From Candidatus Aramenus sp. CH1 (lineage in GTDB: Archaea; Thermoproteota; Thermoprotei_A; Sulfolobales; Sulfolobaceae), in NCBI GenBank assembly GCA_022678445.1, contig JALBWU010000010.1, positions 31,705 to 95,704 of the forward strand: 64,000 nucleotides of DNA, written 5' to 3'. How positions within the stretch are numbered: the first letter of the stretch is position 1; each line of letters starts with the position of its first letter. A program made the translations under genes and the position numbers. Below, one piece after another: positions 26,500 to 35,123 of the stretch. The notes beneath the pieces were generated by a model. That model did not search any database. It had not been told where the DNA came from and saw only the letters and a list, made by a program, of their open reading frames with translations.

Positions 26500-27355
26500 T
26501 TGCCAATTTCTTCCCCTTGGTGGTTTTAACCTTTTTAGGTACTATCTTTACCTCTACCATGACCACCGAGTCAAACGAGTAGACTATCCTGTTGACCTTT
26601 TTCCTGACCTTGTATGCCTTCCTAAGCTCCGCGTTCTCCGGCATCCTAACTATAACGTATACCATGAAGAACGAGCCAAGCCTCCTCACGTATACCTTGG
26701 ACACGTCAATGTTGAAACCTTTGAGTATCTCATATATCCTCTCCTTCATAGGGCACTCGCAACTGGCCCCTACTAGGGACAGGATAGATTCCTTGACTTC
26801 CCTGGCGGTATCTACCAGGATAAATAGTATTATGACAACTATCACTGAAACGTTGAAGTAGTAGTTCTCAGAAATTATTGCAATCCCACTGATTATTTCC
26901 ATGACGAAATCCAGCTTGCTGTGAAGCAGGTCAGTCCTTACAACGCCTATCCAGCTGTAACTCCTCTCTATGAGGTAGGCAACGAGGGTTATTCCAGAGG
27001 AGGCCCAAGCAAATGCGGACAACCAGCTTGGCACCTCGTAGTTGGCCTTAAACACCATGGAAAGGTAGTCCACCGAGAGAAAGACAATGACGCCAGAGGT
27101 CATCAAGATAGCTAGGCTCTCGAGATTGTAGAGGCCCCATGGGAACCGCCTTGTCCTTCTGTACACTATCTTTAACAGAATGGAATAGAGCAGTGCCCCA
27201 AACGCGTCCAAGAAACCGTGGTAGGAGTCGACTATAAGTAAGGAAGAGTTGTAAATCCTGGCGAAAACTATTTCAATGCCCGTGACCCCAAAAATCATGA
27301 CGCTGGTAACAAGGAATACCCTGGAGGCTGAGTTTAGCTTCTCTAATGGAAGCAA
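26411..27355 (-). CDS. Cation diffusion facilitator family transporter (second copy type)
   Basis: 314 residues with six predicted membrane helices. Metal-site motifs are DSYHGFLDAFG (helix II) and DLLHSKLDFVME (helix V), both HxxxD. A C-terminal cytoplasmic domain carries CECPMKERIYEIL and ends in a basic, disordered tail (PKKVKTTKGKK). It differs strongly from the transporter at 11.5 kb, so they are not recent duplicates. The start is TTG 27355, preceded by a GGAGAGTGATGAGAA leader resembling a ribosome-binding site. A perfect inverted repeat lies ~70 bp upstream. Confidence 0.85.
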   Translation of the reverse strand: MLPLEKLNSASRVFLVTSVMIFGVTGIEIVFARIYNSSLLIVDSYHGFLDAFGALLYSILLKIVYRRTRRFPWGLYNLESLAILMTSGVIVFLSVDYLSMVFKANYEVPSWLSAFAWASSGITLVAYLIERSYSWIGVVRTDLLHSKLDFVMEIISGIAIISENYYFNVSVIVVIILFILVDTAREVKESILSLVGASCECPMKERIYEILKGFNIDVSKVYVRRLGSFFMVYVIVRMPENAELRKAYKVRKKVNRIVYSFDSVVMVEVKIVPKKVKTTKGKKLANVLEKSANDKVNEVDRAQPKPTGKSSTRV

Positions 27356-27425
27356 TTCTCATCACTCTCCACTCATAAATTTGTATGAATATTTTAAAAT
27401 ATTAGCCTTCTAATGTAAAAAGTCT

Positions 27426-27444
27426 TCGTCTAAGCATTAGACGA
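27426..27444. promoter_or_regulatory. Perfect 8-bp inverted repeat in a divergent promoter region
   Basis: TCGTCTAA and TTAGACGA are exact reverse complements separated by GCA. The repeat lies between the divergent CDF transporter (start 27355) and the small membrane protein (start 27551), about 71 and 107 bp away. It could be an operator for a dimeric regulator; no T-tract follows, so a terminator is unlikely. Confidence 0.45.
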
Positions 27445-27550
27445 GTTACGTTACTAGCGTTCATGGTCCTATGATCTCAACCCAGTTGAAGTCCTTTTTA
27501 CGTCTCGATTTAAAGTAAAGTTTATAATTATTAAATTATGATGTAGAACT

Positions 27551-27691
27551 ATGTCTGATGAAAAGTACGAGATCAAAAGTTTCAAGGACTTAATAGAAGC
27601 TCTATTTAAGTACGATAACTGGTATTTAGGCGGGTTTATTATAGCTTTAATACTGTTTGTAATATTTGACCTGGCTGTCTATCATCCTTAA
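27551..27691 (+). CDS. Small single-span membrane protein (46 aa)
   Basis: A short gene of 46 codons. A charged N-terminal half (MSDEKYEIKSFKDLIEALFK) precedes one hydrophobic helix (about residues 27-43, GGFIIALILFVIFDLAV) and a short tail YHP. The ATG lies 26 bp from GTTTATAATT (27520-27529), a good Sulfolobales TATA-like box, which makes a real leaderless gene likely. Function is unknown; single-span proteins of this kind are often accessory subunits of membrane complexes (inference). Confidence 0.6.
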   Translation: MSDEKYEIKSFKDLIEALFKYDNWYLGGFIIALILFVIFDLAVYHP

Positions 27692-27745
27692 ATAAAATAA
27701 GAAGATTTTTTTATACATTCGTACATACACTTTTGTGGGATATAG

Positions 27746-28327
27746 TTGGCAAGGGTAAACATAGCTGCGGACGCGGATATAGTTAAGGAGCTGGAGAAGG
27801 AGGTAAAAAGTAGAGGATATACGATATACGCCGTCACAAACATCGCACTCAGAGCTATCCTAGAGGTACTTAAGAGCGGGGAGGACTCCACCACGCTACT
27901 AGATCTCGTAGAACTTTACAAGATAAGTAAAGACCTTGATCTAATACCTATCCCTTCCTGGTTTATAGAAAGCCTGGTAAAGCTCGGATACGAAAAAGAC
28001 CAGAAGAAGTTTGAGGAGGTATGCGAAGGCGCAGGAAAGCAACTCTCCTCCTACTTGAAATCGAGGGCATCTAACTTCGAGGACTTAATCCAGATATACT
28101 CCGAGATCAAGGGAGTATTACCCGTAAAGGACATTAACGTTAAGAGCGGTGGCGACGGAATGTTTGACATAAGGCTCACGGGGACGGGATTTAACGTTGA
28201 GGCTACTCTGTGTGCGGGTCTGGCGTTTAAGAAGATCTTGGAGACCTATTCCTTAGAAGTAAAGGAGATAAATCCTTCGCCCGGGGGTATAATCTTCATA
28301 AGGGCAAGGTATTCAGGGCCAGCCTAG
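27746..28327 (+). CDS. Unknown protein with possible ribbon-helix-helix N-terminus
   Basis: 193 residues beginning at TTG. The first ~45 residues (MARVNIAADADIVKELEKEV followed by a second helix AVTNIALRAILEVL) are compatible with a ribbon-helix-helix fold. A middle helical part (55-110) and a C-terminal beta-rich domain (DIRLTGTGFNVEA, GGIIFIRARY) follow. It could be a regulator, but this is weak inference. No recognised catalytic motif. The end overlaps convergent nep1 by 15 bp. Confidence 0.6.
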   Translation: MARVNIAADADIVKELEKEVKSRGYTIYAVTNIALRAILEVLKSGEDSTTLLDLVELYKISKDLDLIPIPSWFIESLVKLGYEKDQKKFEEVCEGAGKQLSSYLKSRASNFEDLIQIYSEIKGVLPVKDINVKSGGDGMFDIRLTGTGFNVEATLCAGLAFKKILETYSLEVKEINPSPGGIIFIRARYSGPA

Positions 28328-28999
28328 TTTCTCGTTGCAACTCGAGAGTATTCTGCACAGCACTTGGTTAGTCTCCAATGGCACGGAGCTGATCGAATAA
28401 GATTCCTTGAAAAGCTCCAAGACCTCTCTAGAAAACTTCCCATGGGGAAAGGCCCCAATGCCTAACAAGGTTTTATCGTCTATTTCCTCGCACAGCTTAG
28501 TGGGAGGGACGTAAATACCGTCCTCGTTGAGTAGGACTAGCTTATATTCCTTGGAGAGGTCGGAGAGAGTGAGGTCTGTCACTTCCATTAGGGGGTTCTG
28601 TGATCCAGGGGGAACCTTTCCGTTAATTAAAAGCTGTTCCATTAAGCTCACAAATCTGTTATAGTTCTTGGGTGGTCTTACCTCCCTGTTTACCTTGATA
28701 ATCTTCGAGCCTATCGTGTGTATGTAGAGGTCTCCCCTCACAAACGGTTCCGTGAGGAAAAGGATCATGGCCGAGTGGACAATGTCAGGCCGTCCCCTCT
28801 TTTCCCTGTCCTTCAAGTTTTTCATTGCGAAGTAATGCACAGATATGTCAAGGAGGACTTCCGTGGGCTTCTTACCTCTCTTCTTGGCGTTCTTCACCAC
28901 GCTAGGGTGATTGGAGATTTCGCGGGGGATAAGTTCTAGAGACGACTCGAGCAAAACGACGTTAACTCTCAAGTTGTTCCCCGCGGTCAGAACAATCAC
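28313..28999 (-). CDS. nep1: rRNA pseudouridine N1-methyltransferase Nep1 (Emg1)
   Basis: SPOUT-class methyltransferase that methylates a hypermodified pseudouridine in 16S rRNA and assists small-subunit assembly. Family motifs: LLDISVHYFAMKNL near residue 50, KRGRPDIVHSAM near 68, and the trefoil-knot region with GIGAFPHGKFS near 180. 228 residues is normal. It starts at GTG 28999. It neighbours other RNA-processing genes (rnp4, CRM protein, Trm5-like). Confidence 0.93.
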   Translation of the reverse strand: MIVLTAGNNLRVNVVLLESSLELIPREISNHPSVVKNAKKRGKKPTEVLLDISVHYFAMKNLKDREKRGRPDIVHSAMILFLTEPFVRGDLYIHTIGSKIIKVNREVRPPKNYNRFVSLMEQLLINGKVPPGSQNPLMEVTDLTLSDLSKEYKLVLLNEDGIYVPPTKLCEEIDDKTLLGIGAFPHGKFSREVLELFKESYSISSVPLETNQVLCRILSSCNEKLGWP

Positions 29000-29067
29000 A
29001 GACTACTTGAGATTAAAGCTTTTCATGACAAACACGCTTTAATTTTGCCACTCAATTACCGTGAAGA

Positions 29068-29397
29068 ATGAAAGGAAGGATACTTAAGAGGGCTATGAGG
29101 CTTATTGACGACGCCGTCGACTTAGCCAGAAGGGGCGAGATAGAACTAGCAAAAGATTACGTAACGCTGGCAAAGGAGTACTGTTCAAAGACTAGAACCA
29201 AGTTGCCGTTAAATTACAAGAGAAAGGTCTGCAGGAAGTGCAATGTCCCCCTTATTCCCGGAGTAACTGAGAGAAGGAGGATAAGGGGAAAGATTTTAAT
29301 TAGGACTTGCCTATTATGTGGGTGGACAAGACGCTATGACCTCAGAAAGAATAAACGAGAGAATAAAGAGGCTAAAGATGGGGGAAACAGACGTTAG
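29068..29397 (+). CDS. rnp4: Ribonuclease P protein component 4 (Rpp21)
   Basis: Protein subunit of archaeal RNase P for tRNA 5' processing. The N-terminal helical part (RAMRLIDDAVDLARRGEIELAK) is followed by a zinc ribbon CRKC...CLLC with LIPGVTERRRIRG between, the Rpp21 signature. The highly basic C-terminus (RKNKRENKEAK) overlaps the next gene by about 60 bp. Confidence 0.93.
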   Translation: MKGRILKRAMRLIDDAVDLARRGEIELAKDYVTLAKEYCSKTRTKLPLNYKRKVCRKCNVPLIPGVTERRRIRGKILIRTCLLCGWTRRYDLRKNKRENKEAKDGGNRR

Positions 29398-29599
29398 GAT
29401 AGGTAAAAACGGAATCAGTGAGGGAGTCATAAATGAGATCAAGAGGAGACTTAAAGAGCACGAGGTCGTGAAGGTGAGGATAGGAATGAAAGACCTTGAC
29501 AGAAGGGAAGTAGCACAAAGGGTGGCCAGCTTGACTAACTCGAAAGTTATTGAAGTAAGAGGTTATACGTTTATGCTGAGGAAAATTGATAGCAGTTGA
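29336..29599 (+). CDS. CRM-domain (YhbY-like) RNA-binding protein
   Basis: 87 residues of a CRM/YhbY fold, with VRIGKNGISEGVINEIKRRL followed by VKVRIG, VAQRVASLTNSKVIEVRGYTFMLRK. Bacterial YhbY and plant CRM proteins bind pre-ribosomal or intron RNA. The open frame starts at GTG 29318, but ATG 29336 gives the normal domain. It overlaps rnp4 by 62 bp in another frame, evidence for co-translation of ribosome and tRNA maturation genes. Confidence 0.88.
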   Translation: MTSERINERIKRLKMGETDVRIGKNGISEGVINEIKRRLKEHEVVKVRIGMKDLDRREVAQRVASLTNSKVIEVRGYTFMLRKIDSS

Positions 29600-30062
29600 C
29601 TGGTTTAGGATTTCCGGACACGCTAACGTAAAGGCAACCCATAGGAGTACCTTGGAGTTCACTAAGGACAACTTTCTTACGCCTAGGGGGAATTGCATCT
29701 TAGGTATTTCTTCCGAGAAGGCCGTGAGCGACTTAAGCCAAAGCGTAAAGAACCTAATACAATCGGGATCCAACGTTTACGCCGTCGTTGTGGTTGAAGG
29801 GACATACGACATAATAAAGGCTGTTGGCTCAAGACTTCTAACCCTGAGCGACAAGAACAAGATGATCGTAAGAAAATCGGACTTCATCTCGGACTCGACT
29901 TTGGCAATAAGGGCAAACAAATCTGCCGCCGACGTAAATAGAAACCTAGTAGATAAGCTAAGGCGTGGATCTAAGGGGACTGTTTACGTTGTCGCAAGCG
30001 ACGCTACACTTAAAGATGAAGAGGTCCTTGGCGTAGTCGTTAACCTTAACACAAGAGGTTAG
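29586..30062 (+). CDS. DUF371 family protein
   Basis: 158 residues of the archaeal DUF371 family, recognised by ISGHANVKATHRSTLEFTK and LTPRGNCILGISSEKAV. Function is unknown; the conserved His/Glu/Arg residues suggest binding of an anion or RNA (inference). The TTG at 29586 overlaps the CRM gene by 14 bp, so it belongs to the same unit. Its last 105 bp are antisense to the Trm5-like gene. Confidence 0.85.
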   Translation: MIAVDWFRISGHANVKATHRSTLEFTKDNFLTPRGNCILGISSEKAVSDLSQSVKNLIQSGSNVYAVVVVEGTYDIIKAVGSRLLTLSDKNKMIVRKSDFISDSTLAIRANKSAADVNRNLVDKLRRGSKGTVYVVASDATLKDEEVLGVVVNLNTRG

Positions 30063-30875
30063 CTCTGCTGTCCTCTCAAGGACGTAGTACGTTAACTTTC
30101 CCTTTGTAACCCTGCACAGCTCGTGGAGGAATTCCCTCACCATTGTAGGGTTGTCCCCTATAACCACGTCGAACGACTTATCGCGGAAGGGCAGAAAGCT
30201 TGCGTCGTAGTTAATTACGTCAACCGAGCGGATCTTGTTCAACTCCATTGACCTCTTTAGCATGTACAGCCCTTCCAGGTTGAGATCCCCAGCTACTACG
30301 TAAGCTCCTGTGACGGCTAGGTTTAGGGCTATGGGGCCGTATCCCGCGAACGCGTCCAAGACCTTATCTCCCTTCTTCACTTCTCTCCTCAGCTTTAGCC
30401 TCTCCCCTGCCATAGTGGGGTTAACGTAGACTTTTGCCACATCGACGTAGAACTTTAGGCCGTTTTCCTTGTAAACTGTGTCCGTCTTGTTCTCTCCAGC
30501 TATTAGCTCGAGCTCGTTTACCCTAAACTGCCCTGTCACTTTCTTCCTTAGGAACACGCTCCTTACTTTTCTGTTAACTGACATTATGACTTCTCCTACC
30601 TTACTTGTGTCCACATAGTCTTCCCTCATACTAACGAGAGCTATGTTCCCTATCACGTAGTAGCTCGAGACGCCCGGTACGAGTTGGTTTAGCCTGGGAG
30701 TCCTCTTCTTAGGAGCTGGTTTACACTCCACAAACTGAATTTGATCCGCTCTAATTTCCCTTACTGGAACCACGATGTAATCTCCCTCGTAGGAAAGCTC
30801 AAAATCTGGGTCAATAACTAGGCTTTTCCTTAACTCGTTAAACTGCCTCCTGGGTATCTTGGCGCATAAAACCAT
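29958..30875 (-). CDS. Trm5/TYW2-like class I methyltransferase
   Basis: 305 residues. An N-terminal D1-like region precedes a middle domain with VNPTMAGERLKLRREV and a Rossmann methyltransferase with LDAFAGYGPIALNLA, then GDLNLEGLYMLKRSMELNK. This is the Trm5 (tRNA m1G37) / TYW2 layout. The usual NPP/NLP catalytic motif appears as GDNPT, so the reaction may differ. The C-terminal ~35 codons are antisense to DUF371. Confidence 0.8.
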   Translation of the reverse strand: MVLCAKIPRRQFNELRKSLVIDPDFELSYEGDYIVVPVREIRADQIQFVECKPAPKKRTPRLNQLVPGVSSYYVIGNIALVSMREDYVDTSKVGEVIMSVNRKVRSVFLRKKVTGQFRVNELELIAGENKTDTVYKENGLKFYVDVAKVYVNPTMAGERLKLRREVKKGDKVLDAFAGYGPIALNLAVTGAYVVAGDLNLEGLYMLKRSMELNKIRSVDVINYDASFLPFRDKSFDVVIGDNPTMVREFLHELCRVTKGKLTYYVLERTAELTSCVKVNDYAKDLFIFKCSVACDNVNSPLRSTP

Positions 30876-30924
30876 TTTTCCTTGGATAAATAAAAATGGC
30901 TCTAAAAAATAATAAATGCGATTC

Positions 30925-31926
30925 TTACTCCTTCTTAAACTTACTCATTTCTGAGCTGTGCCCTGCGAACACCGAGGCGTTAGGGTCTATGTACTTCTTT
31001 GCTACGCTGGTCGCTATTGCAGCCTGCCCGAAGCCTACCGCTATTAGTGCTAGCTTAGGCGCGCCTTCCACTTGGGCCACGTCTCCGGCAGCATATACGC
31101 CAGGCAAGTTGGTCTGCATCATGGCGTCTGTTACTATGTCCCTCCCCTTCATCTTTAGACCCCACTTAGGTATGTTCCCTAAGTCGCCCTTGTGGCCTAT
31201 GCTAATTATGACAGCGTCTACGTCCAATACTTTTTCCTCCTTGGTTCTATTATCGAAGATGATAGCCTGGTTTACCCTCTGGCCGTCGCCCTTAACTTCC
31301 TTTAACTCGTGCCAAGTATAGACCTTTGCCACTTGGAAGAGTTCCTTAACGCTCCTCTCGTGTGCCCTAAACTGATCCCTCCTATGTATTAAGGTCACTG
31401 ACTTGGCTATTGGGGCCAGAGTCAACGCCCAGTCCACTGCGGAGTCTCCACCGCCCACTATTAACACTCTCTTTCCTTCGAAGTCCTTCTTTCTCCTCAC
31501 TGTGTAGTAAACTCCCCTATTTTCGTACTCTACTTCTCCTTTTGCGCCTAGCCTACTTGGCATTAACCTCCCTAGACCTACAGCCAATAAGATTGTCTTG
31601 GTCTTGAAGGAGTTTCCCTTATCTGTCTTCAATACGTACATCCCATCACTGGTCTTCTCTAGGCCATCAGCGACCTCGCCTGTCCTAATGTCTGGGGAGA
31701 ACATTTTAGCCTGCTCAACTAGCTTTTGCGCAAGGTCGTAAGCTAGTATTCCTGGAAAACCGCCTACGTCGTAGACCATTTTCTCTGGGTAGAGTGTTAC
31801 TAGCTGTCCTCCTAGCTCGTCTTGAGCATCTATAAGTAATACCTTCATGTCCCTGAGGCTGGCGTAGAAAGTCCCAAAAAGCCCTATAGGACCTCCTCCT
31901 ACTACTATCATGTCATACTCGCTCAT
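30925..31926 (-). CDS. Ferredoxin-NADP+ reductase, thioredoxin-reductase-like type
   Basis: 333 residues with two dinucleotide folds: [15 protein letters not shown] (FAD) and [17 protein letters not shown] (NADPH), plus [14 protein letters not shown] near the C-terminus. The thioredoxin-reductase CxxC is missing, and the order of domains matches the ferredoxin/flavodoxin-NADP reductases of the YumC group. It would link ferredoxin reduced by 2-oxoacid oxidoreductases to NADPH. A minus-strand box CTTAAAAT lies about 34 bp upstream of ATG 31926. Confidence 0.9.
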   Translation of the reverse strand: MSEYDMIVVGGGPIGLFGTFYASLRDMKVLLIDAQDELGGQLVTLYPEKMVYDVGGFPGILAYDLAQKLVEQAKMFSPDIRTGEVADGLEKTSDGMYVLKTDKGNSFKTKTILLAVGLGRLMPSRLGAKGEVEYENRGVYYTVRRKKDFEGKRVLIVGGGDSAVDWALTLAPIAKSVTLIHRRDQFRAHERSVKELFQVAKVYTWHELKEVKGDGQRVNQAIIFDNRTKEEKVLDVDAVIISIGHKGDLGNIPKWGLKMKGRDIVTDAMMQTNLPGVYAAGDVAQVEGAPKLALIAVGFGQAAIATSVAKKYIDPNASVFAGHSSEMSKFKKE

Positions 31927-32179
31927 ACCAAATCACTGGACAGTAGTTTTACTGTACTTAAAATATTTAAAACTTAGCTAAATGTGTAGTTATAGATTCC
32001 GGAAATTGGGCATTTCCTTTGTCATCTGATTTTAGGGTAGGCTTTTAGGCATGTGCCCGCTTTTAGTGCTTGCGTGTTTCGACTATAGACAAGCTGAGTG
32101 GGTGCCACTTTTACTATATTCTTTATTCCCTATTCCTTGTAGTCAAAGACTTTACAGCACGACAACGCCATTAGCTGCT

Positions 32180-32584
32180 CTATCTGCCTTCGTCTAGGGC
32201 TTTGTTTGAGACCCCAGATACGTTATGTTCCGGGCTTAAGTTGCCAGAGCACCTTACTATTACATCGATGGAGAACACTTTGCTCTCGTTTATAATTTCA
32301 AGTCTACCGTTTGCTTTCAACAACCTTATCTTGAACACCTTCTCCTTAGCCTTGCCGTTGACCCTAATTGTCGCCCATCCGTTTACGCCGTTTACAAGTA
32401 TTGTGCATTTGCCTTCCACCTTCAATAATACTGAGCTCGAGGGCTTTACGGTAACCCTTAGCTCTCTGTAGTTCTCTCCAGGGAACTTCATCCCTTCTAC
32501 AATAATTTTGTTGTAATACTTGAGCCACAGTACGTACAAAAGTGGTAAAGGTAAAAACAACAACAAGAGCAAGTAAGCTAACAT
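32180..32584 (-). CDS. Membrane-anchored extracytoplasmic protein, unknown
   Basis: 134 residues. One N-terminal hydrophobic helix (AYLLLLLFLPLPLLYVLW) followed by an all-beta domain of about 100 residues (LRVTVKPSSSVLLKVEGKCTI, WATIRVNG), probably facing outside. Two Cys (about C59 and C111) could form a disulfide. Nothing is recognised. The 253 bp between it and the next gene (31927-32179) hold no open frame worth calling. Confidence 0.55.
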   Translation of the reverse strand: MLAYLLLLLFLPLPLLYVLWLKYYNKIIVEGMKFPGENYRELRVTVKPSSSVLLKVEGKCTILVNGVNGWATIRVNGKAKEKVFKIRLLKANGRLEIINESKVFSIDVIVRCSGNLSPEHNVSGVSNKALDEGR

Positions 32585-32715
32585 CTAGCTACTCATCTAG
32601 ATAGTTTAGGCCATTCCACAATTAAAACTGACCTCCTCGTCTTGCCTACCTCAACTCTCAAATATCAGCGAAAGGTACCTGCAAAGAGTTAAAGCGATTA
32701 CCGAGCGAATTTACT

Positions 32716-33789
32716 TCAGTAAGTCCTTATTGCCTTGAAAACTACTAACAACGGCAACAAGGCCACTACGTCCACAATTACCCAAGCTAAGTGACCAGAA
32801 AAGCTCGCCAGTGGTTCTAGCCAAGTGCCTATAACTATGTTTAACGAGTTCACCTCTGCTAGCCCTATGCTAGAGTTAAGGCCCTTAGTTTCAACAGCTA
32901 CAATGGAGTATAGGATCGAAATAGCCAACTCGTTAAAAACCCCCAAGGCCACTATCCCAATGACGTAGAGGTTCGTGTAGAGAAGTAAGCTGGGCAAGAT
33001 CCCCATTACTGACGAGAATAGAAGGAGCTTAACCTTATTCCCCCTGTCGCCCAAAAACCCGAGGAGGCCTCCCACCAACGACGATACAAGCAACAGCGAG
33101 GTTACTGCTCCCCCCTCCACGTCACTCACGTATAGGTACTCGTGGGCAAAAGTTGGAAAGAGCTCCCCTACAACATAATAGACCCCCCAAACGCCCGACG
33201 TAGCTACGCCAAAATAGAGCACTTTTACGTTCCTAATCACCTCCCAGTTAGGGAGGTAATTGGGTAGCCTCCAGTTAATAAACGCCGATAGGAGGGTTAT
33301 TGCTGACAGCAATATTGTGGCAAACTTGAAGCCAAGTAGTTGGTCAAGGAATACCCAGTTTAACCCAATTATGCCTCCTAAGCTAAACGAGGCGTTGTAG
33401 AGGCCCATGACCCTCCCTAACCTATCCTTGTTTAGCTCTGCTAGCAGAGCGCCCCCGCTGGAGAAGAAAAGGGACGCACCTACTCCCCCGAGAAAATAGA
33501 ACAAGACTACTTGGAAGAAAGTGGACGACGTGGAAACAAGGAAAGCCGAGACGGACATTATGAGGAGACCGAGGGTCACGGAATTCCTCAGTCCGATCTT
33601 CGTGGAGAGAAATGCGGAGGGCAGTTGCATTGTTCCGGAGCCTATAAAGAAGGAGAAGGGAATAAACCCAGCCAACGAGCTACTTACGTTATATTTAGAT
33701 AGGATATAGGGTATTTCGGGCGAAAGGTAGAACCAGCTTATGGAGTACACGACCCTAGCTAAGTATATCGTCTTCCCTTTCATTGGCAT
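32716..33789 (-). CDS. Major facilitator superfamily transporter
   Basis: 357 residues with 11-12 hydrophobic segments. The MFS loop 2-3 motif is present in weakened form (STKIGLRNSVTLG) and again in the second half (LGFLGDRGNKVKL). Substrate unknown; sugar or drug efflux and organic-acid uptake are equally possible. ATG 33789 is 25 bp from a TATTTAATAG box on the minus strand (about 33808-33818), so the Met at 33783 is less likely as the start. Confidence 0.85.
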   Translation of the reverse strand: MPMKGKTIYLARVVYSISWFYLSPEIPYILSKYNVSSSLAGFIPFSFFIGSGTMQLPSAFLSTKIGLRNSVTLGLLIMSVSAFLVSTSSTFFQVVLFYFLGGVGASLFFSSGGALLAELNKDRLGRVMGLYNASFSLGGIIGLNWVFLDQLLGFKFATILLSAITLLSAFINWRLPNYLPNWEVIRNVKVLYFGVATSGVWGVYYVVGELFPTFAHEYLYVSDVEGGAVTSLLLVSSLVGGLLGFLGDRGNKVKLLLFSSVMGILPSLLLYTNLYVIGIVALGVFNELAISILYSIVAVETKGLNSSIGLAEVNSLNIVIGTWLEPLASFSGHLAWVIVDVVALLPLLVVFKAIRTY

Positions 33790-33842
33790 AATTAGCCTAA
33801 CAGAAGACTATTAAATAGCTTCCCAAGAATAAACTTCAAAAG

Positions 33843-34592
33843 ATGAAAGTTAAAATCGTCAGCAAACCGACGCCAAACGTAGACGAGATAAAGGAACGTA
33901 TTAAAAAACTGACCAACAAGTACGGTCTTGTGCTGACGGAGGACGAGCCTGACGTGGTAATTGCAGTAGGGGGAGACGGGACGCTACTCAAGGCCATAAG
34001 ATACTTCAAGCCGATTGTGGCTGTTAAGGCTGGACGGAGAGGTTTCATGATGGACGTTATGCCTGAGAACCTAGAACAAGCCTTTTCCAGGCTGGTGAAA
34101 CACGACTACGTCACAGAGGAGTACATGCTCCTAGAGACAGAAGTCGAGGGGGTTAAGGCACTGGCATTTAACGAGATAGGCATTCTCTACGATAAGCCCG
34201 AAGCACTGAAAATAAACGTAAAGTTCCTAGAGGACAGCGTTGTCTTCGAGGGAGATGGGGTCCTGGTCTCTACGCCCCAAGGGAGCAGTGCGTGGAGTTT
34301 CTCCATTAGCGGTAACTACGTGTATAGGGTCAACGCGCTCGAGGTATGCTTAGTAAACCCAATACTAACATCGCTGAAGTCCGTGGTTATTCCTCCAGTC
34401 AGCGTTAGGTTAACCGTAATGGACAAGGGGTACCCGCAAATGGCTAGAGTGGTCTCAGACGGGGAGATAGTAGCTAAGGTGCGTAACAACACGGAGATCG
34501 AGGTTAGGGTAAGCGACAAAAAAGCTAAAATACTCAGATTTTACAAGATTGACCCGATACAGGGTATACTGAATGGAAAACGTGATATTTGA
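33843..34592 (+). CDS. nadK: NAD kinase
   Basis: Phosphorylates NAD to NADP using ATP or polyphosphate. The catalytic loop VVIAVGGDGTLLKAI is at about residues 38-52, followed by GRRGFMMDV and the FEGDGVLVSTPQGSSAWSFS substrate motif near residue 140. 249 residues is a typical archaeal length. The stop overlaps nob1 by 20 bp. Confidence 0.95.
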   Translation: MKVKIVSKPTPNVDEIKERIKKLTNKYGLVLTEDEPDVVIAVGGDGTLLKAIRYFKPIVAVKAGRRGFMMDVMPENLEQAFSRLVKHDYVTEEYMLLETEVEGVKALAFNEIGILYDKPEALKINVKFLEDSVVFEGDGVLVSTPQGSSAWSFSISGNYVYRVNALEVCLVNPILTSLKSVVIPPVSVRLTVMDKGYPQMARVVSDGEIVAKVRNNTEIEVRVSDKKAKILRFYKIDPIQGILNGKRDI

Positions 34593-35064
34593 CACCGCTG
34601 GGTTTTTGGCGGGTCTGGAAAATTACTTCAATAAAGTATATACTACCCCACAAGTTGTAGAAGAGGTAAGGGATTCCTACTCCAGGGTGCTGCTAAGCCT
34701 TGCAACAAGCTCGGGGAAAGTAATCGTTATGCAACCCGAAAGGAGGAACGTAGAGGACGTACGCAACATACTTAGAAAAATAGGCGAGTACACGTTGTCC
34801 CAAACCGACGTGTCTATAATCGCGTTGGCAATACAACTTAAACCAAGCGTGGTGTTTACCGACGACTTCTCCGTCCAGAACGTATTAGCTAGGCTCGACA
34901 TAAAGTATAATTCAGTGAAATTAAATAAAAGTGTGAAAATTGAAAAAGAATATCAATATATGTGTAAAAACTGTGGAAAAGTATACAGGACAAGAAAGGA
35001 AACATGCGAAATTTGCGGAGGCGAAATAATAAAAACTACTAAGAACATAAATAAAATCCACTGA
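34573..35064 (+). CDS. nob1: Nob1-like PIN-domain endoribonuclease with zinc ribbon
   Basis: Cleaves the 3' end of 16S rRNA precursors. A PIN domain (FDTAGFLAG with the first Asp; QTDVSIIALA and FTDDFSVQN carry later acidic residues) is followed by a zinc ribbon MCKNCGKVY...CEICGGE. 163 residues is the archaeal Nob1 size. The last ~50 codons, covering the ribbon, are much more AT-rich than the PIN part. Confidence 0.9.
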   Translation: MENVIFDTAGFLAGLENYFNKVYTTPQVVEEVRDSYSRVLLSLATSSGKVIVMQPERRNVEDVRNILRKIGEYTLSQTDVSIIALAIQLKPSVVFTDDFSVQNVLARLDIKYNSVKLNKSVKIEKEYQYMCKNCGKVYRTRKETCEICGGEIIKTTKNINKIH

Positions 35065-35123
35065 ATATTTTAAAACTTAATTTTGCAGCAAAGTTTAATT
35101 AGAAGTTTAAATCTTTTTTGGGT

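Noticed and set aside
27426..27444. Inverted repeat as a transcription terminator
   Set aside because: It lies between two divergent promoters, not at a gene end, and has no T-tract.
30896..31321. Plus-strand frame of 141 codons
   Set aside because: Antisense to the well-supported ferredoxin-NADP reductase gene.
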